Of a stretch of 64,000 nt of DNA, positions 38,017-47,465 are shown one piece after another (position 1 is the stretch's first letter; each line of letters opens with the position of its first letter). This DNA is from Gilliamella sp. Occ3-1 (lineage in GTDB: Bacteria > Pseudomonadota > Gammaproteobacteria > Enterobacterales > Orbaceae), in the NCBI RefSeq assembly GCF_001690655.1, contig NZ_LZHQ01000030.1:23736-87735 (forward strand). Reading direction: 5' to 3'. Position numbers and translations under genes: made by a program. The notes beneath the pieces are model-generated. The model worked only from the letters and a program-made list of their open reading frames with translations. It ran no database searches and was not told where the DNA came from.

Positions 38017-38511
38017 TTAATCAAACCGTTTACCCAATATCACTAAATCACGCTGAACATTATCTAATTCAGCAATTTTTGGAAGAAGCCCCCATTGTTG
38101 ATACTGCATTTTTTTAAATAAATTAACACTAGGTAAGTTATGTCGAAACACATAGCTAAAAATTGCCTCAATTCCTGCTTGTTTAGCAAATTGTTCGATT
38201 TTATCCACCATAAATTGACCAATTTTTTTACCACGAAAATCTTGATGAAGATATAAGCTAATCTCAACGGTTTTATAAAAAGCGGGGCGACCATAAAACG
38301 AAGATAAACTAATCCAACCACAAGGTCTATCTTGATATTTAATTAACCAAATTGGGCGATTTTTAGGGGTATGTTGGTAAAACCATTCCAATCGACTTTC
38401 AACAGAAACAGGCACTGTATCGGCAGTAACTTGGCGACCAGCAATTGTCGAATTATAAACATCAACAATAAATGGTAAATCTTCTAATGTAGCATCGTGG
38501 TAAGTAATCAT
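38017..38511 (-). CDS. GNAT-family N-acetyltransferase (Pat/YncA-like)
   Basis: An acetyl-CoA-dependent acetyltransferase of 164 residues. The order of elements (A-T-L-E-D-L-P-F-I-V-D-V-Y-N opening, G-W-I-S-L-S-S-F-Y-G-R-P-A-F, V-E-I-S-L-Y-L and the pyrophosphate loop R-G-K-K-I-G-Q) matches the phosphinothricin/methionine-sulfone acetyltransferase group that includes YncA. Substrate cannot be fixed. It reads leftward ahead of the rhomboid gene. The leader of CRISPR array 2 lies in the 320 bases upstream. Confidence 0.87.
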   Translation of the reverse strand: MITYHDATLEDLPFIVDVYNSTIAGRQVTADTVPVSVESRLEWFYQHTPKNRPIWLIKYQDRPCGWISLSSFYGRPAFYKTVEISLYLHQDFRGKKIGQFMVDKIEQFAKQAGIEAIFSYVFRHNLPSVNLFKKMQYQQWGLLPKIAELDNVQRDLVILGKRFD

Positions 38512-38700
38512 GTTTTTTGCTTTAAGTGGTTTAAAGTGAAATTATTGTAATTTTATTATTGTTTATTGGCAATAAAGCATATTTTTTATAGTGAGAAAAA
38601 CAATGTATAGTAATATTTCACAGTTAAAATAAAATCAATTCACTAGATGGATTTTTTGAAAATACAATTTAAAAATTGCCTAAAAGTATAAAATTTAGCT

Positions 38701-38831
38701 AACCCTTTTTTTAACAATAAATTAAAATAAAATAAAAACAAAAAGTTAAAAACGTCTTGTAAAAAAGGGTTTTTGACAGAAAAAATCCTGTTTGCCTTTT
38801 GCAAAATGGAGTTATAGTATATTGGCTTCTA
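38701..38831 (+). promoter_or_regulatory. Leader of CRISPR array 2
   Basis: AT-rich sequence immediately before repeat 1, aligning with the leader of array 1. It has AACCCTTTTTTT at 38701 and AAAAAAGGGTT at 38761-38771 as an inverted pair, then a CCTGTTTGCCTTTTGCAAAA block, and ends TATAGTATATTGGCTTCTA. The interval 38512-38700 shows no gene. Confidence 0.7.
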
Positions 38832-39099
38832 GTTTACCGCCGTGTAGGTGGTTTAGAAAAAAAAAGGAATGACTAAATAGAGCATAAAACCGTTTACCGC
38901 CGTGTAGGTGGTTTAGAAATATCCATGACCTAACTGTTGCCATAATATTGGGTTTACCGCCGTGTAGGTGGTTTAGAAAAGAGAGTTTCTGCTTTTTCGC
39001 CTTGATGTATAGTTTACCGCCGTGTAGGTGGTTTAGAAAACGACCCTCGGGGCTTTGGACTGCTCGCCCACGTTCACCGCTGTGTAAGTGGTCATTGCT
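38832..39099 (+). CRISPR. CRISPR array 2: five I-F-type repeats, four spacers
   Basis: Four identical 28-base repeats start at 38832, 38892, 38952 and 39012 (core ACCGCCGTGTAGGTGGTTTAGA). A fifth, degenerate one lies at 39072-39099, which marks the leader-distal end. All four spacers are exactly 32 bases (38860-38891, 38920-38951, 38980-39011, 39040-39071). The repeat can form an ACCGCC/GGTGGT hairpin with one G-U pair. Subtype I-F by repeat and spacer lengths. No cas genes are seen. The last spacer is GC-rich (22 of 32 bases), unlike the host. Confidence 0.95.
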
Positions 39100-39142
39100 A
39101 TATAAAAACTTCAACAAAATCAAAGAGTTACCGCAAGGTTTT

Positions 39143-39724
39143 TTATGATTCAATAATAACTCGCCCACGAGTGATGTCGCTAATGTTTTTTTGTAGAAGT
39201 TGCAATTTGTCTTTTGTGATAGCGACGCTTACTTTTACACCTTCAGCATCAAACTCTTGATTTTCAACAATGGAATCAAGTTCCTTTAGACGATTTTCGA
39301 TAATTGGCCATTCGTTATAATAGCAGTGAAATTGTAGCGTCATGCGGGCAATGAGTTCAATTAGCTCAGCTTGTTGCAAGCAGTGGCTAGCCGAACCGCC
39401 ATAGGCACGAATTAATCCTCCAGTACCCAATTTTATGCCACCAAAGTAACGAGTTACCACTACAACCACTTGGTCACAATCTTGTCCTTCAATAGCTGAA
39501 AGAATAGGGCGGCCTGCTGTACTAGTGGGCTCGCCATCGTCATTAAATCGGTATTGTTGTCCAATCTTCCATGCCCAGCAGTTGTGGGTGGCGTTGGGAT
39601 TGCTTATTTGGTTAATAAAGTCGGTGGCTTGTTCGGCTGATGTGATTGGCGCTGCATTGACAATAAAACGACTTTTTTTGATTTCTTCTGTTAACTCGGT
39701 AGGATTTGCTAATGTATATGGCAT
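39143..39724 (-). CDS. yigZ: YigZ/IMPACT-family protein
   Basis: A 193-residue cytosolic protein of the UPF0029/IMPACT family. The N-terminal domain carries the K-K-S-R-F-I near 16-21, the H-N-C-W-A-W block near 45, and F-N-D-D-G-E-P-T-S-T-A-G-R-P-I. It continues with V-V-V-T-R-Y-F-G-G-I-K-L-G-T-G-G-L-I-R-A-Y, all diagnostic. A smaller EF-G-V-like C-terminal domain follows. Function is not settled; eukaryotic IMPACT affects translation control. Its end lies 43 bases past array 2, reading toward it. Confidence 0.93.
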   Translation of the reverse strand: MPYTLANPTELTEEIKKSRFIVNAAPITSAEQATDFINQISNPNATHNCWAWKIGQQYRFNDDGEPTSTAGRPILSAIEGQDCDQVVVVVTRYFGGIKLGTGGLIRAYGGSASHCLQQAELIELIARMTLQFHCYYNEWPIIENRLKELDSIVENQEFDAEGVKVSVAITKDKLQLLQKNISDITRGRVIIES

Positions 39725-39777
39725 GCTAATTCTGATAAAATCAATCTATTGGAATAATGATACTGAACAGAATAAAA

Positions 39778-40449
39778 ATGTCTATCAATTTAGAACAATT
39801 AATGCAAACACAACAGGCGTTAGCCAAGCAGGTTAAATGCGATAATGACTTTAATTCGTCAATAAATTACGTTGGTGGTACTGATGTCGGTTTTGAAGAT
39901 AATGGCAATATTACTCGAGCGGCAATCGTCATTTTACACTATCCAACCTTCGAGGTTGTTGAGTATCATATTGCTCGGGTTGAGACAGGGTTTCCTTATA
40001 TTCCTGGTTATTTGTCTTTTCGGGAATACCCTGCGCTACTTGCCGCTTGGCAACAGGTAACACAGAAGCCAGATTTGTTGTTCGTTGATGGGCAAGGTGT
40101 TGCTCATCCTCGGCGTTTAGGTATTGCAAGCCATTTAGGTTTGTTGTTAGATATGCCAACAATTGGTGTTGCTAAAAAAAGGCTTTGCGGTCAATACGAA
40201 ATATTACCTAAGCAAGCAGGTAATGTAACACCTTTACAAGACAAGCAAGAACAGATTGGTTGGGTTTTATGTAGTAAAAATAATTGCAATCCTTTATTTA
40301 TTTCAACAGGTCACCGAGTAAGTCAAGATAGTGCTTTAAAATGGGTTAATTTATGCTTGCGGGGCTATCGTTTGCCAGAACCGACTCGCTGGGCTGATGC
40401 GATAGCATCTAACAAGCCTTTGTTTAAGAGGTTTATTTATGCAGAATAA
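39778..40449 (+). CDS. nfi: Endonuclease V (deoxyinosine 3'-endonuclease)
   Basis: Cuts DNA near deoxyinosine from adenine deamination; 223 residues. Catalytic Asp in G-T-D-V-G-F-E, the [11 protein letters not shown] substrate wedge, the [12 protein letters not shown] block and G-V-A-K-K-R-L-C-G are all present. The frame also offers ATG 39757, but M-S-I-N-L-E-Q-L at 39778 aligns best with the E. coli N-terminus. The gene ends inside the trmN6 start (11-base overlap), so the two are translationally coupled. Divergent from yigZ. Confidence 0.94.
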   Translation: MSINLEQLMQTQQALAKQVKCDNDFNSSINYVGGTDVGFEDNGNITRAAIVILHYPTFEVVEYHIARVETGFPYIPGYLSFREYPALLAAWQQVTQKPDLLFVDGQGVAHPRRLGIASHLGLLLDMPTIGVAKKRLCGQYEILPKQAGNVTPLQDKQEQIGWVLCSKNNCNPLFISTGHRVSQDSALKWVNLCLRGYRLPEPTRWADAIASNKPLFKRFIYAE

Positions 40450-41185
40450 TTCATTACCGTTAAAAAAAGGAGGCTTTACTTTTAAGCGTTTTTTTGTGGC
40501 GCACGATAAAAGTCCAATGAAGGTAACAACCGATAGTTGTTTGTTAGGGGCTTGGGTTCCGATTGATTCGGCTCCGCAAAAGGTACTCGATATTGGCTGT
40601 GGTTGTGGTGTAATTGCGTTAATGTTAGCTCAACGGTTAGGACATGATAACAGCCAAATTGATGCCATCGATATTGATATGCTGGCGGTAACACAATGTC
40701 AGCAAAATAGCCAGCAAGCTGGGTTTACTTCGATTAATGTGATTAATGCTGATATTAATCAATTTCAGCCAAGTTATGTGGTGGGCTATGATTTGATTGT
40801 GACCAATCCCCCTTATTTTGAATCAGCCGTTGATTGTCGCAATTCCCAAAGACAGTTGGCACGTTATACCGAATGCTTGAACTTTCAACAGCTTATTGAT
40901 ACAGTTAAGCGCTTACTAAAACCGAAAGGGCAATTTTGTTTAGTTTTACCTTATCATTTATCCAATCAGTTTAGGTTATTATGTGAATCTAATCAGTTAT
41001 ATTTATTCCAAGTGATGAATGTTAAATATAGTGCAGATAAAGACTTTTCGTTATCATTATTGGCTTTTTCATTTATCCAGCCTAATAAGATTGATGAGCA
41101 GCAATTGTGTATGCGAGATGGTGATGGGCGTTATTCTCAAGACTTCAGAAAATTATTAGCTGACTTTTATCTATTTCGAAAATAA
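40439..41185 (+). CDS. trmN6: tRNA1(Val) adenine(37)-N6-methyltransferase
   Basis: A SAM-dependent methyltransferase (248 residues), YfiC in E. coli, that modifies A37 of tRNA-Val. Near the start is the [11 protein letters not shown] family stretch, then the SAM loop [11 protein letters not shown] near 45-55, and the N-P-P-Y-F catalytic motif near 122-126, typical of N6-adenine enzymes. The ATG overlaps the nfi end. No partner genes downstream. Confidence 0.94.
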   Translation: MQNNSLPLKKGGFTFKRFFVAHDKSPMKVTTDSCLLGAWVPIDSAPQKVLDIGCGCGVIALMLAQRLGHDNSQIDAIDIDMLAVTQCQQNSQQAGFTSINVINADINQFQPSYVVGYDLIVTNPPYFESAVDCRNSQRQLARYTECLNFQQLIDTVKRLLKPKGQFCLVLPYHLSNQFRLLCESNQLYLFQVMNVKYSADKDFSLSLLAFSFIQPNKIDEQQLCMRDGDGRYSQDFRKLLADFYLFRK

Positions 41186-41361
41186 TACATAAATGATTGG
41201 ATAATTAGATGTTAAATATATGATCTGCCACTCACTTTAGAGGATAACTACAATTGTTTACAATGCGTGTAATTTTACATCTTAGGAATTGAGGTTTACA
41301 TATTTTAGGTGAATTGATACGATAGTTTGTTTATTTACCATTATCTTTTGATTAATCAAAT

Positions 41362-42219
41362 ATGTTTTATCTTATTTTTGTAACAATTATTTGGTCTTTT
41401 TCGTTTAGTTTTATAGCGGTTTATTTAAGTGGGCAGGTAGATAGTTGGTTTGCAGTTGTTATGCGAGTGTTATTTGCTTTTATTACTTTTACACCATTTT
41501 TACGTTTTAAAAATATTTGTTTTAAGCAGATGTTGCTTTTGATGGGAGTAGGAGCATGTCAATTAGGAATTATGTACTTTTTTTATTATAATTCCTTCCA
41601 ATATATTTCAGTACCTGAAGTGCTGTTGTTTACCATTTTTACACCTATTTATGTCACGGTTATTTATGATTTACTGCAACGTCATCCATTAAGATTGAGT
41701 TACCTTTTTACGGCAATAATAGCAGTTATTGGTGCCGCTATTATTCGTTATGATCATATTAGTGCAAACTTTATTATTGGCTTTTTATTAATTCAAGGGG
41801 CTAATATTGTTTTTGCCTTAGGGCAGGTCGGTTATAAAAGAATTATGGAGATATATCCAATGCCTCAACATCAGGCTTTTGCTTGGGTTTACTTGGGGGC
41901 GGTAATTGTGGCAACAGTAGGTTGGTTACTTTTTGGCAATGCATCAAAATTACCTACAACTATTTTACAATGGAGTATTATTATCTGGCTTGGCGTAGTT
42001 GCTTCTGGCGTATGTTACTTTTTATGGAATTTTGGCGCGACAAAAGTTGATTCGGGCACTTTGGCTATTATGAATAATGTGGTTATCCCAACAGGGATTT
42101 TAGTGAATGTGGTTATTTGGCATCAATCATTAGACTGGTTACGCTTTATATTAGGTAGTGTAGTTATTGTGTTGGCACTATTGCTACACTACAAAGTTAA
42201 AAATCGATCATTGAGTTAA
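41362..42219 (+). CDS. EamA/DMT-superfamily transporter
   Basis: An inner-membrane protein of 285 residues with about ten hydrophobic segments in two EamA repeats (about 1-135 and 145-280). The first repeat opens with I-W-S-F-S-F-S-F, the second carries G-Q-V-G-Y-K-R. Members export amino acids or metabolites; the substrate is not visible here. A small hydrophilic tail ends K-V-K-N-R-S. Single gene, convergent with the AEC transporter, 13 bases apart, with no clear terminator between. Confidence 0.82.
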   Translation: MFYLIFVTIIWSFSFSFIAVYLSGQVDSWFAVVMRVLFAFITFTPFLRFKNICFKQMLLLMGVGACQLGIMYFFYYNSFQYISVPEVLLFTIFTPIYVTVIYDLLQRHPLRLSYLFTAIIAVIGAAIIRYDHISANFIIGFLLIQGANIVFALGQVGYKRIMEIYPMPQHQAFAWVYLGAVIVATVGWLLFGNASKLPTTILQWSIIIWLGVVASGVCYFLWNFGATKVDSGTLAIMNNVVIPTGILVNVVIWHQSLDWLRFILGSVVIVLALLLHYKVKNRSLS

Positions 42220-42232
42220 GCACAATAAGCAG

Positions 42233-43186
42233 TTAAGGTAAATGTGTCATAATCGATAAAATTAACGGCGTTGTAATAGAAGACAGCGCCGTTGATATTA
42301 GTAAGCTTGAAGCAATAGGTCCTTGTAACACTTCAAACTGTCTTGCCATCATATAACAATTTATTGCAATTGAAACCGAACTAAGTAATACCACTACCTG
42401 TAATTCCAAAGTTGGTAAACCTAATAGTTTACCCATAATGTAAGTAACAATTGGCAATGCAGCTAATTTTAAAATACAGATAGAGGTCGTAATAAGCAAT
42501 TTGTCGCGAATTTTATATTCAGCCAGTCCCATACCTAGCACAATTAATGAGAGTGGTGCAGTCATATCGCTGACCATTTTTGTTGACTGATTGATAAATT
42601 TAGGCATAGGTAATCCAATATAATTCACCACAATCCCAGTAAAAATACCAATAATAATAGGGTTTTTTGATACGTTTTTTAACGCTTTGATAAAGCTCCG
42701 TCCAGAAAATTTACCCATTTGAACAAATTCAATTGATATGGTAGCAAGTGTCCATAAAATCAGAGCGTTAAATATAACAATAATGGCTACAATGGGGATT
42801 GCTTTCTCGCCAAGTAGCATTTTGATGATGGGAATACCAACAAAGACGGTATTAGTATAGATACCACCCATAGCAAAAAGTGTACTTTCTGAACCTGTTA
42901 ATTTAAATAATTTTGATGCAACCAAACAACCAAACGCAAAGACGATAAATGATCCACCAAAAAAGACGAATAACACTTTTATATCGATTTGCGACTGTTC
43001 AGAAAAATGACTCATAATCTGAAACAGCATTATGGGGAATGCAATATAAAAAGTAAATTTAGTTAAGCTATCGGTTACTGTTTTTTGCCAACGACCAATT
43101 TTAACAGCTAAATATCCTAATAAAATTAAGATAAATAAAGGCAAAGTAGATAAAAACTGTGCCCATAATGTAGTAAGAAATTCCAT
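42233..43186 (-). CDS. AEC-family (auxin efflux carrier) transporter
   Basis: A 317-residue membrane permease with about ten helices. The N-terminal L-P-L-F-I-L-I-L-L-G-Y motif, the F-Y-I-A-F-P-I-M-L-F block and the M-G-G-I-Y-T-N-T-V-F-V-G-I-P repeat feature are typical of AEC carriers, which often move organic acids such as malate or malonate. The second such transporter in the window (53555-54538) is only distantly similar. It begins 10 bases after yaaA ends, in the same direction, and is probably co-transcribed with it. Confidence 0.87.
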   Translation of the reverse strand: MEFLTTLWAQFLSTLPLFILILLGYLAVKIGRWQKTVTDSLTKFTFYIAFPIMLFQIMSHFSEQSQIDIKVLFVFFGGSFIVFAFGCLVASKLFKLTGSESTLFAMGGIYTNTVFVGIPIIKMLLGEKAIPIVAIIVIFNALILWTLATISIEFVQMGKFSGRSFIKALKNVSKNPIIIGIFTGIVVNYIGLPMPKFINQSTKMVSDMTAPLSLIVLGMGLAEYKIRDKLLITTSICILKLAALPIVTYIMGKLLGLPTLELQVVVLLSSVSIAINCYMMARQFEVLQGPIASSLLISTALSSITTPLILSIMTHLP

Positions 43187-43196
43187 CGTTATTATT

Positions 43197-43970
43197 TTAT
43201 TGATGATTGCGTATAAAGTACCATTCTAAGTCAGTTGATCGTTTCGAATCAAATTGATAGTCTTCTAGATTAAAACTTTTAATATCGTCACTCTTTTCAA
43301 TGCAATTTTTTATAATGTATCGGCTCATTAGTCCGCGTGCTTTTTTTGTATAAAAGCTGATAACTTTATAAGTATCTTTGCTTTGATCTAAAAAAATAGG
43401 TTGAATTATAGTTGCATTTAATTGTTTTGGTTTGATCGCTTTGAAATATTCGTTTGAGGCTAAATTGATTAATGTGCGATGTGATGTTTTGACTAGTTCA
43501 CTATTAAGGTGTTCTGTTAATTTATCGCCCCAAAATTGATAAAGATTAGTGTTACTACCATTTTTTAAGCGGATCCCCATTTCTAACCGATAAGGCTGAA
43601 TTAGGTCAAGTGGTCTTAAAATACCATAAAGGCCTGATAATATTCTTAAATGGGATTGTGCAAACTTTAGATTTTTATCAGTAAAATCTTCAACATGTAA
43701 TCCTTCATAAACATCACCTTTAAAAGCAAGTATAGCTTGTCTTGCATTTTCAAGATTAAAATCACTATGCCAATTTTTGAATCGCTCATAATTTAGTTCG
43801 GCTAATTTTTTGCTAATAGACATTAAGTTAGCTAAATTCTCAACACTTAGTTTTTTGCAATCTTGAATAAGTCTTTTAGTTGAGTCAATAAATTGAGGAA
43901 GTGTGTAATTTTGGGTTAATAATGGAGATTGGTAATCCAAAGTTTTCGCAGGTGAAATAATTGTTATCAT
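43197..43970 (-). CDS. yaaA: Peroxide stress protein YaaA
   Basis: YaaA (257 residues) lowers free intracellular iron during peroxide stress in E. coli, where it is in the OxyR regulon. The opening I-T-I-I-S-P-A-K-T-L-D-Y, the F-K-G-D-V-Y-E-G-L block near 84, the L-S-G-L-Y-G-I-L-R-P-L-D-L-I-Q-P-Y-R-L-E-M-G stretch and the F-Y-T-K-K-A-R-G-L-M-S-R-Y motif near 210 match the DUF328 family. No OxyR site could be identified. Likely first gene of a unit with the AEC transporter. Confidence 0.94.
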   Translation of the reverse strand: MITIISPAKTLDYQSPLLTQNYTLPQFIDSTKRLIQDCKKLSVENLANLMSISKKLAELNYERFKNWHSDFNLENARQAILAFKGDVYEGLHVEDFTDKNLKFAQSHLRILSGLYGILRPLDLIQPYRLEMGIRLKNGSNTNLYQFWGDKLTEHLNSELVKTSHRTLINLASNEYFKAIKPKQLNATIIQPIFLDQSKDTYKVISFYTKKARGLMSRYIIKNCIEKSDDIKSFNLEDYQFDSKRSTDLEWYFIRNHQ

Positions 43971-44043
43971 ATATATTTAATCTATTGTATTTTTCAGTAA
44001 AAAGGTTTATTTTACATCTAATTTAACTCAAAGGAGTAGCAAA

Positions 44044-44271
44044 ATGAACATCGATAGAAAAGAAATACATGATATTAAATCTTGGGCTTCTATTCGTGAA
44101 ACCTCGATTGAAATTGCAGAAGCTATTTTTGAGCTAGCTAACCATGATGAAAAACTTGCCGAACAAATTTGGTCAGAAGGTAGTGATGAAGTGTTGAAAA
44201 TTGCGTTTTCTAAAACCAAAGCGGATAAGTTGTTCTGGGGTGAGCAGACTATTGAACGTAAAAATGTTTAA
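44044..44271 (+). CDS. yccJ: YccJ-like small protein
   Basis: A 75-residue protein closely matching E. coli Ycc[28 protein letters not shown] and the closing [13 protein letters not shown]. In E. coli it lies next to wrbA; here it precedes rnz by six bases. AAAGGAG gives it a strong ribosome site. Function unknown. Confidence 0.92.
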   Translation: MNIDRKEIHDIKSWASIRETSIEIAEAIFELANHDEKLAEQIWSEGSDEVLKIAFSKTKADKLFWGEQTIERKNV

Positions 44272-44277
44272 ATCTTT

Positions 44278-45195
44278 ATGAATTTGACTTTTTTAGGAAC
44301 AAGTGGTGGTTCCCCAACATTACAACGTAATGTGAGCTGTATTTTATTGGATCTGAGACAAGAGCGCGGTAAATTCTGGCTTTTTGATTGTGGTGAGGCA
44401 ACTCAGATGCAAATGCAAAAAGCCAAGTTTAGTCTTGCTAGACTTGAGATCATTTTTTTAACACACTTACATGGTGATCATCTGTTTGGACTACCAGGTG
44501 TATTAGCATCTCGGTCTTCAATGCAAAACCAATCTCCTTTAACGCTGATTGCGCCAAAAGGAATTAAGCAGTTTATTGAAACAGTTATTGAAATTAGTTA
44601 TTCTTGGTTAACCTATCCTCTTAACATCATTGAGCTTGAAGAAAATTGTACCGTTTTTGAAGATAATCAGTTTCAAGTAAAAGCAAAATTATTACAACAT
44701 CGTGTACCGTGTTTTGGTTATCGTATTATCGAAAAGGATCTATCAGCTCAGCTTAATATCGATAAATTAAAGCAAGATAATATTCAGGCCGGTCCTTTTT
44801 ATGACGATCTTAAAAATGGTAAAACAGTTACACTTGATGATGGGCGAATAATTAATGGCACAGATTACTTAGTTCAAATTAAAAAAGGCCGAAAATTAGC
44901 AATTTTAGGTGATACTATTCCTTGCCAAACCTCAATTGATCTTGCTAATGATGTTGATTTACTTGTTCATGAAGCAACCCAAGAACATGCTTTAGTTGAT
45001 AAGGCTATTGAACGTGGTCATTCCACCACTGTACATGCGGCAACGATTGCCAAACAAGCTAATGTTAAAAGACTTATTATGACTCATATAAGCCCAAGAT
45101 ATAATTTGAATAACAATAAAAAGTTAGTTAATGAAGCAAAAAGTGTTTTTGCAAATACTGAAATCGCTACCGATTTTGCAACTTTTTCCATTTAG
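44278..45195 (+). CDS. rnz: Ribonuclease Z (tRNA 3'-processing)
   Basis: A metallo-beta-lactamase-fold nuclease (305 residues) that trims tRNA 3' ends and related RNAs. The G-T-S-G-G-S-P-T start, the zinc motif T-H-L-H-G-D-H at 62-68, a further His in the L-Q-H-R-V-P-C-F-G-Y block, Asp in L-G-D-T and the final His in M-T-H-I-S-P-R-Y complete the two-zinc site. Begins six bases after yccJ and is probably co-transcribed. Confidence 0.94.
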   Translation: MNLTFLGTSGGSPTLQRNVSCILLDLRQERGKFWLFDCGEATQMQMQKAKFSLARLEIIFLTHLHGDHLFGLPGVLASRSSMQNQSPLTLIAPKGIKQFIETVIEISYSWLTYPLNIIELEENCTVFEDNQFQVKAKLLQHRVPCFGYRIIEKDLSAQLNIDKLKQDNIQAGPFYDDLKNGKTVTLDDGRIINGTDYLVQIKKGRKLAILGDTIPCQTSIDLANDVDLLVHEATQEHALVDKAIERGHSTTVHAATIAKQANVKRLIMTHISPRYNLNNNKKLVNEAKSVFANTEIATDFATFSI

Positions 45196-45215
45196 TTAGA
45201 TTTATTTTATAAAAT

Positions 45216-45243
45216 TTCGGCCGATGTTATTTTATCGGCGAAT
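45216..45243. terminator. Possible terminator between rnz and argE
   Basis: TTCGGCCGAT (45216-45225) can pair, with one bulged G, with ATCGGCGAA (45234-45242). A/T-rich flanks on both sides fit a modest bidirectional terminator for the convergent genes. Confidence 0.5.
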
Positions 45244-45253
45244 AAAAAACAGA

Positions 45254-46411
45254 TTAAAGACAAAAACCCTTAATTAGTTGTTCTATTGCTATTTTAGTTG
45301 GTTTTAAAAAGTCCATTGAAATAAACTCATCGGGCTGGTGTGCTTGTTCAATTGAACCAGGTCCTAATACAATCGTTGGTGAAATTTGGTTTAGGTAAGG
45401 GGCCTCTGTGCTGTAGTTGACTGTCTGCGCACTATGACCGACTAATTTTTCAATATGTTGTAATGCTGGATGATCTTTTTTACACTCATAGCCTGGAATT
45501 GGGGCAACTTCGTATTCTATAGCAATTCGATTTGGATATTTATTCATAACTGGTTGCAGTGCTTCACAAAGTGCATGATAAAGTGAATCAACATCGTTAT
45601 CGGGCAATACACGAATATCAATCACTAGCTCACAACAACCGCAAATACGGTTGGCCGCATCCCCCCCGTGAATAACACCTAAATTTAAAGTAGGGTAAGG
45701 AACGCTAAACCCGTCATTATGATATTGTTCTTTAAATTTTTGTTTTAGTACTAACAAGCGTTCAATGACTAAATTCATCACTTCGATAGCATTAATACCT
45801 TTATCGGGATCGCTAGAATGCCCTGATTTACCAATTACTTTAATGGAATTAGAGATAAATCCTTTATGTGCTCTGATGGGGATTAACGATGTTGGTTCGC
45901 CAATAATAGTACAGTCAGGTTGTAATTTAGTATTCTTCGCAAAAAATGCGGCACCAGCCATTGATGTTTCTTCATCGGCGGTGGCAAGGATATAAATGGG
46001 CTTAGTTAACTTTTTAAGATCAATATCACGCAGCGCATCTAAAATAAAGGCAAAAAAACCTTTCATATCAGCGGTACCAAGTCCATATAACTTATTATTT
46101 TCTTCCGTTAATTTAAAGGGATCTTTACTCCATTGCCCATCGTCAAATGGAACAGTGTCACTGTGTCCACTTAGCAATAAGCCACCTTGGGTTTTATTTT
46201 CGCTATTTGAATAAGTAGCTAGCATATTATATTTATGACGAGTATTAGGTATGGCTTGGATATCAATAGCAAAACCTAAATCCTCAAACCAACTGGCTAA
46301 TTTATCAATAAGCGGTTTGTTAGAATAATCTAATTCCTCGTTAGTAACGTTACTAATTGTAGGTGTTGAAATTAATTCATTATATAGTGTTAAAAAAGAT
46401 GGTAGCGTCAT
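45254..46411 (-). CDS. argE: Acetylornithine deacetylase ArgE
   Basis: An M20 zinc amidohydrolase (385 residues) that releases ornithine from N-acetylornithine in arginine synthesis. Metal ligands: the S-G-H-S-D-T-V-P His near 81, A-D-M-K-G Asp near 115, and the T-A-D-E-E-T catalytic Glu pair near 147. The G-H-S-S-D-P dimer-domain start lies near 185. Other arg genes are not adjacent. A TGAATTTATG context with AAAGGTG precedes the start. Confidence 0.93.
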   Translation of the reverse strand: MTLPSFLTLYNELISTPTISNVTNEELDYSNKPLIDKLASWFEDLGFAIDIQAIPNTRHKYNMLATYSNSENKTQGGLLLSGHSDTVPFDDGQWSKDPFKLTEENNKLYGLGTADMKGFFAFILDALRDIDLKKLTKPIYILATADEETSMAGAAFFAKNTKLQPDCTIIGEPTSLIPIRAHKGFISNSIKVIGKSGHSSDPDKGINAIEVMNLVIERLLVLKQKFKEQYHNDGFSVPYPTLNLGVIHGGDAANRICGCCELVIDIRVLPDNDVDSLYHALCEALQPVMNKYPNRIAIEYEVAPIPGYECKKDHPALQHIEKLVGHSAQTVNYSTEAPYLNQISPTIVLGPGSIEQAHQPDEFISMDFLKPTKIAIEQLIKGFCL

Positions 46412-46677
46412 AAATTCACCTTTAAATGATAAATCGCAAATATACTTTTAATAATGTTATAAGCATACCATTTACATTATTTTTTGCATATAACTAACCA
46501 CGTTGTTTTAATTAATGTTTTAATCCAGGTAGTATTCAATATGTACATTAACTAATGCATAGTTAGCTGATTATGAGTTAAATTGATTACTAAATTTGTT
46601 GAATGTGGTGTTTTTTATGATTTTTATTCATGTTTTAGATAAGCATTTTATATAATAGGTGGAAGGGGAATAATTAT

Positions 46678-47199
46678 ATGAAAAATAAACAAAACAATAT
46701 TATAAAAGTACGGCAAACATTACCTGATAATGTAAGCTTTATTGCAGAAGAAATCGATTATTTAGATTGTCAAAAAAAAGATATTTCTAAAAAATTGACA
46801 GCCTATGAAGCTTATAAAATGATGACATCTTATCAACCTAGATGGCTAAAAATACTCTTTAAAATAAGGGATTGTTTAGTGAAATTAATCGGTGTCAAAG
46901 CGATTAATGGATTTGATAGTTCTGTGGAAAATAAGCATCAACCAGACGAAAGCAATATGGCCGATTTTTTTACCATAACAAAGGAAACCGATGATAAACT
47001 GACATTAGTTGTAAAAGATAGCCATTTAGATGTTTGTGTTTGTATTCGTGTTGTAGATAAAGGTAATGACATAAGTAAAAATACAGTATATTTAATTGCA
47101 TCAGTTAAAAATCACAATATCTGGGGGAAATTATATATGTTACCCGTTGCTATTTTACATCCTTATATTGTTAATAAATTATTTGAAAATATAAAATAA
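46678..47199 (+). CDS. DUF2867-type protein
   Basis: A 173-residue protein with the DUF2867 pattern: an N-terminal helix-rich stretch (L-T-A-Y-E-A-Y-K-M-M and P-R-W-L-K-I-L-F-K-I-R-D), then alternating strands F-F-T-I-T-K-E-T, K-L-T-L-V-V-K-D-S-H-L-D-V and a final P-V-A-I-L-H-P-Y-I-V helix. No catalytic motif is visible and the function is unknown. A GGAAGGGGAA site precedes the ATG. Single gene between argE and the yhiI-like gene. Confidence 0.7.
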   Translation: MKNKQNNIIKVRQTLPDNVSFIAEEIDYLDCQKKDISKKLTAYEAYKMMTSYQPRWLKILFKIRDCLVKLIGVKAINGFDSSVENKHQPDESNMADFFTITKETDDKLTLVVKDSHLDVCVCIRVVDKGNDISKNTVYLIASVKNHNIWGKLYMLPVAILHPYIVNKLFENIK

Positions 47200-47465
47200 T
47201 AAGTTTTTTATTATAAATGACTTATCAATTTGCAATGAGCATATCAGCTTTATCGCATAATATAATGATGTTATTAATTTCAAATCTATAAATAAAATAT
47301 AAAACCATCCAGCTTAATTTTTTAGCTTTTATTGCGATTGTTTTATGAACAGATATTATTTGCCATAAACATTTGATACTATTTAATCAATACAATTAAA
47401 TAGACTATAACGATTTGTTATCTCGTTAAAAATTATTATGAGTTGTTTTAAAAATAAGGTGTTAT

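Noticed and set aside
38812..39168. A 118-residue minus-strand frame with a repeated F-L-N-H-L-H-G-G-K motif, resembling a repeat protein
   Set aside because: It is the antisense reading of the CRISPR repeats in array 2. Repeat-plus-spacer is 60 bases, a multiple of three, so the same peptide recurs.
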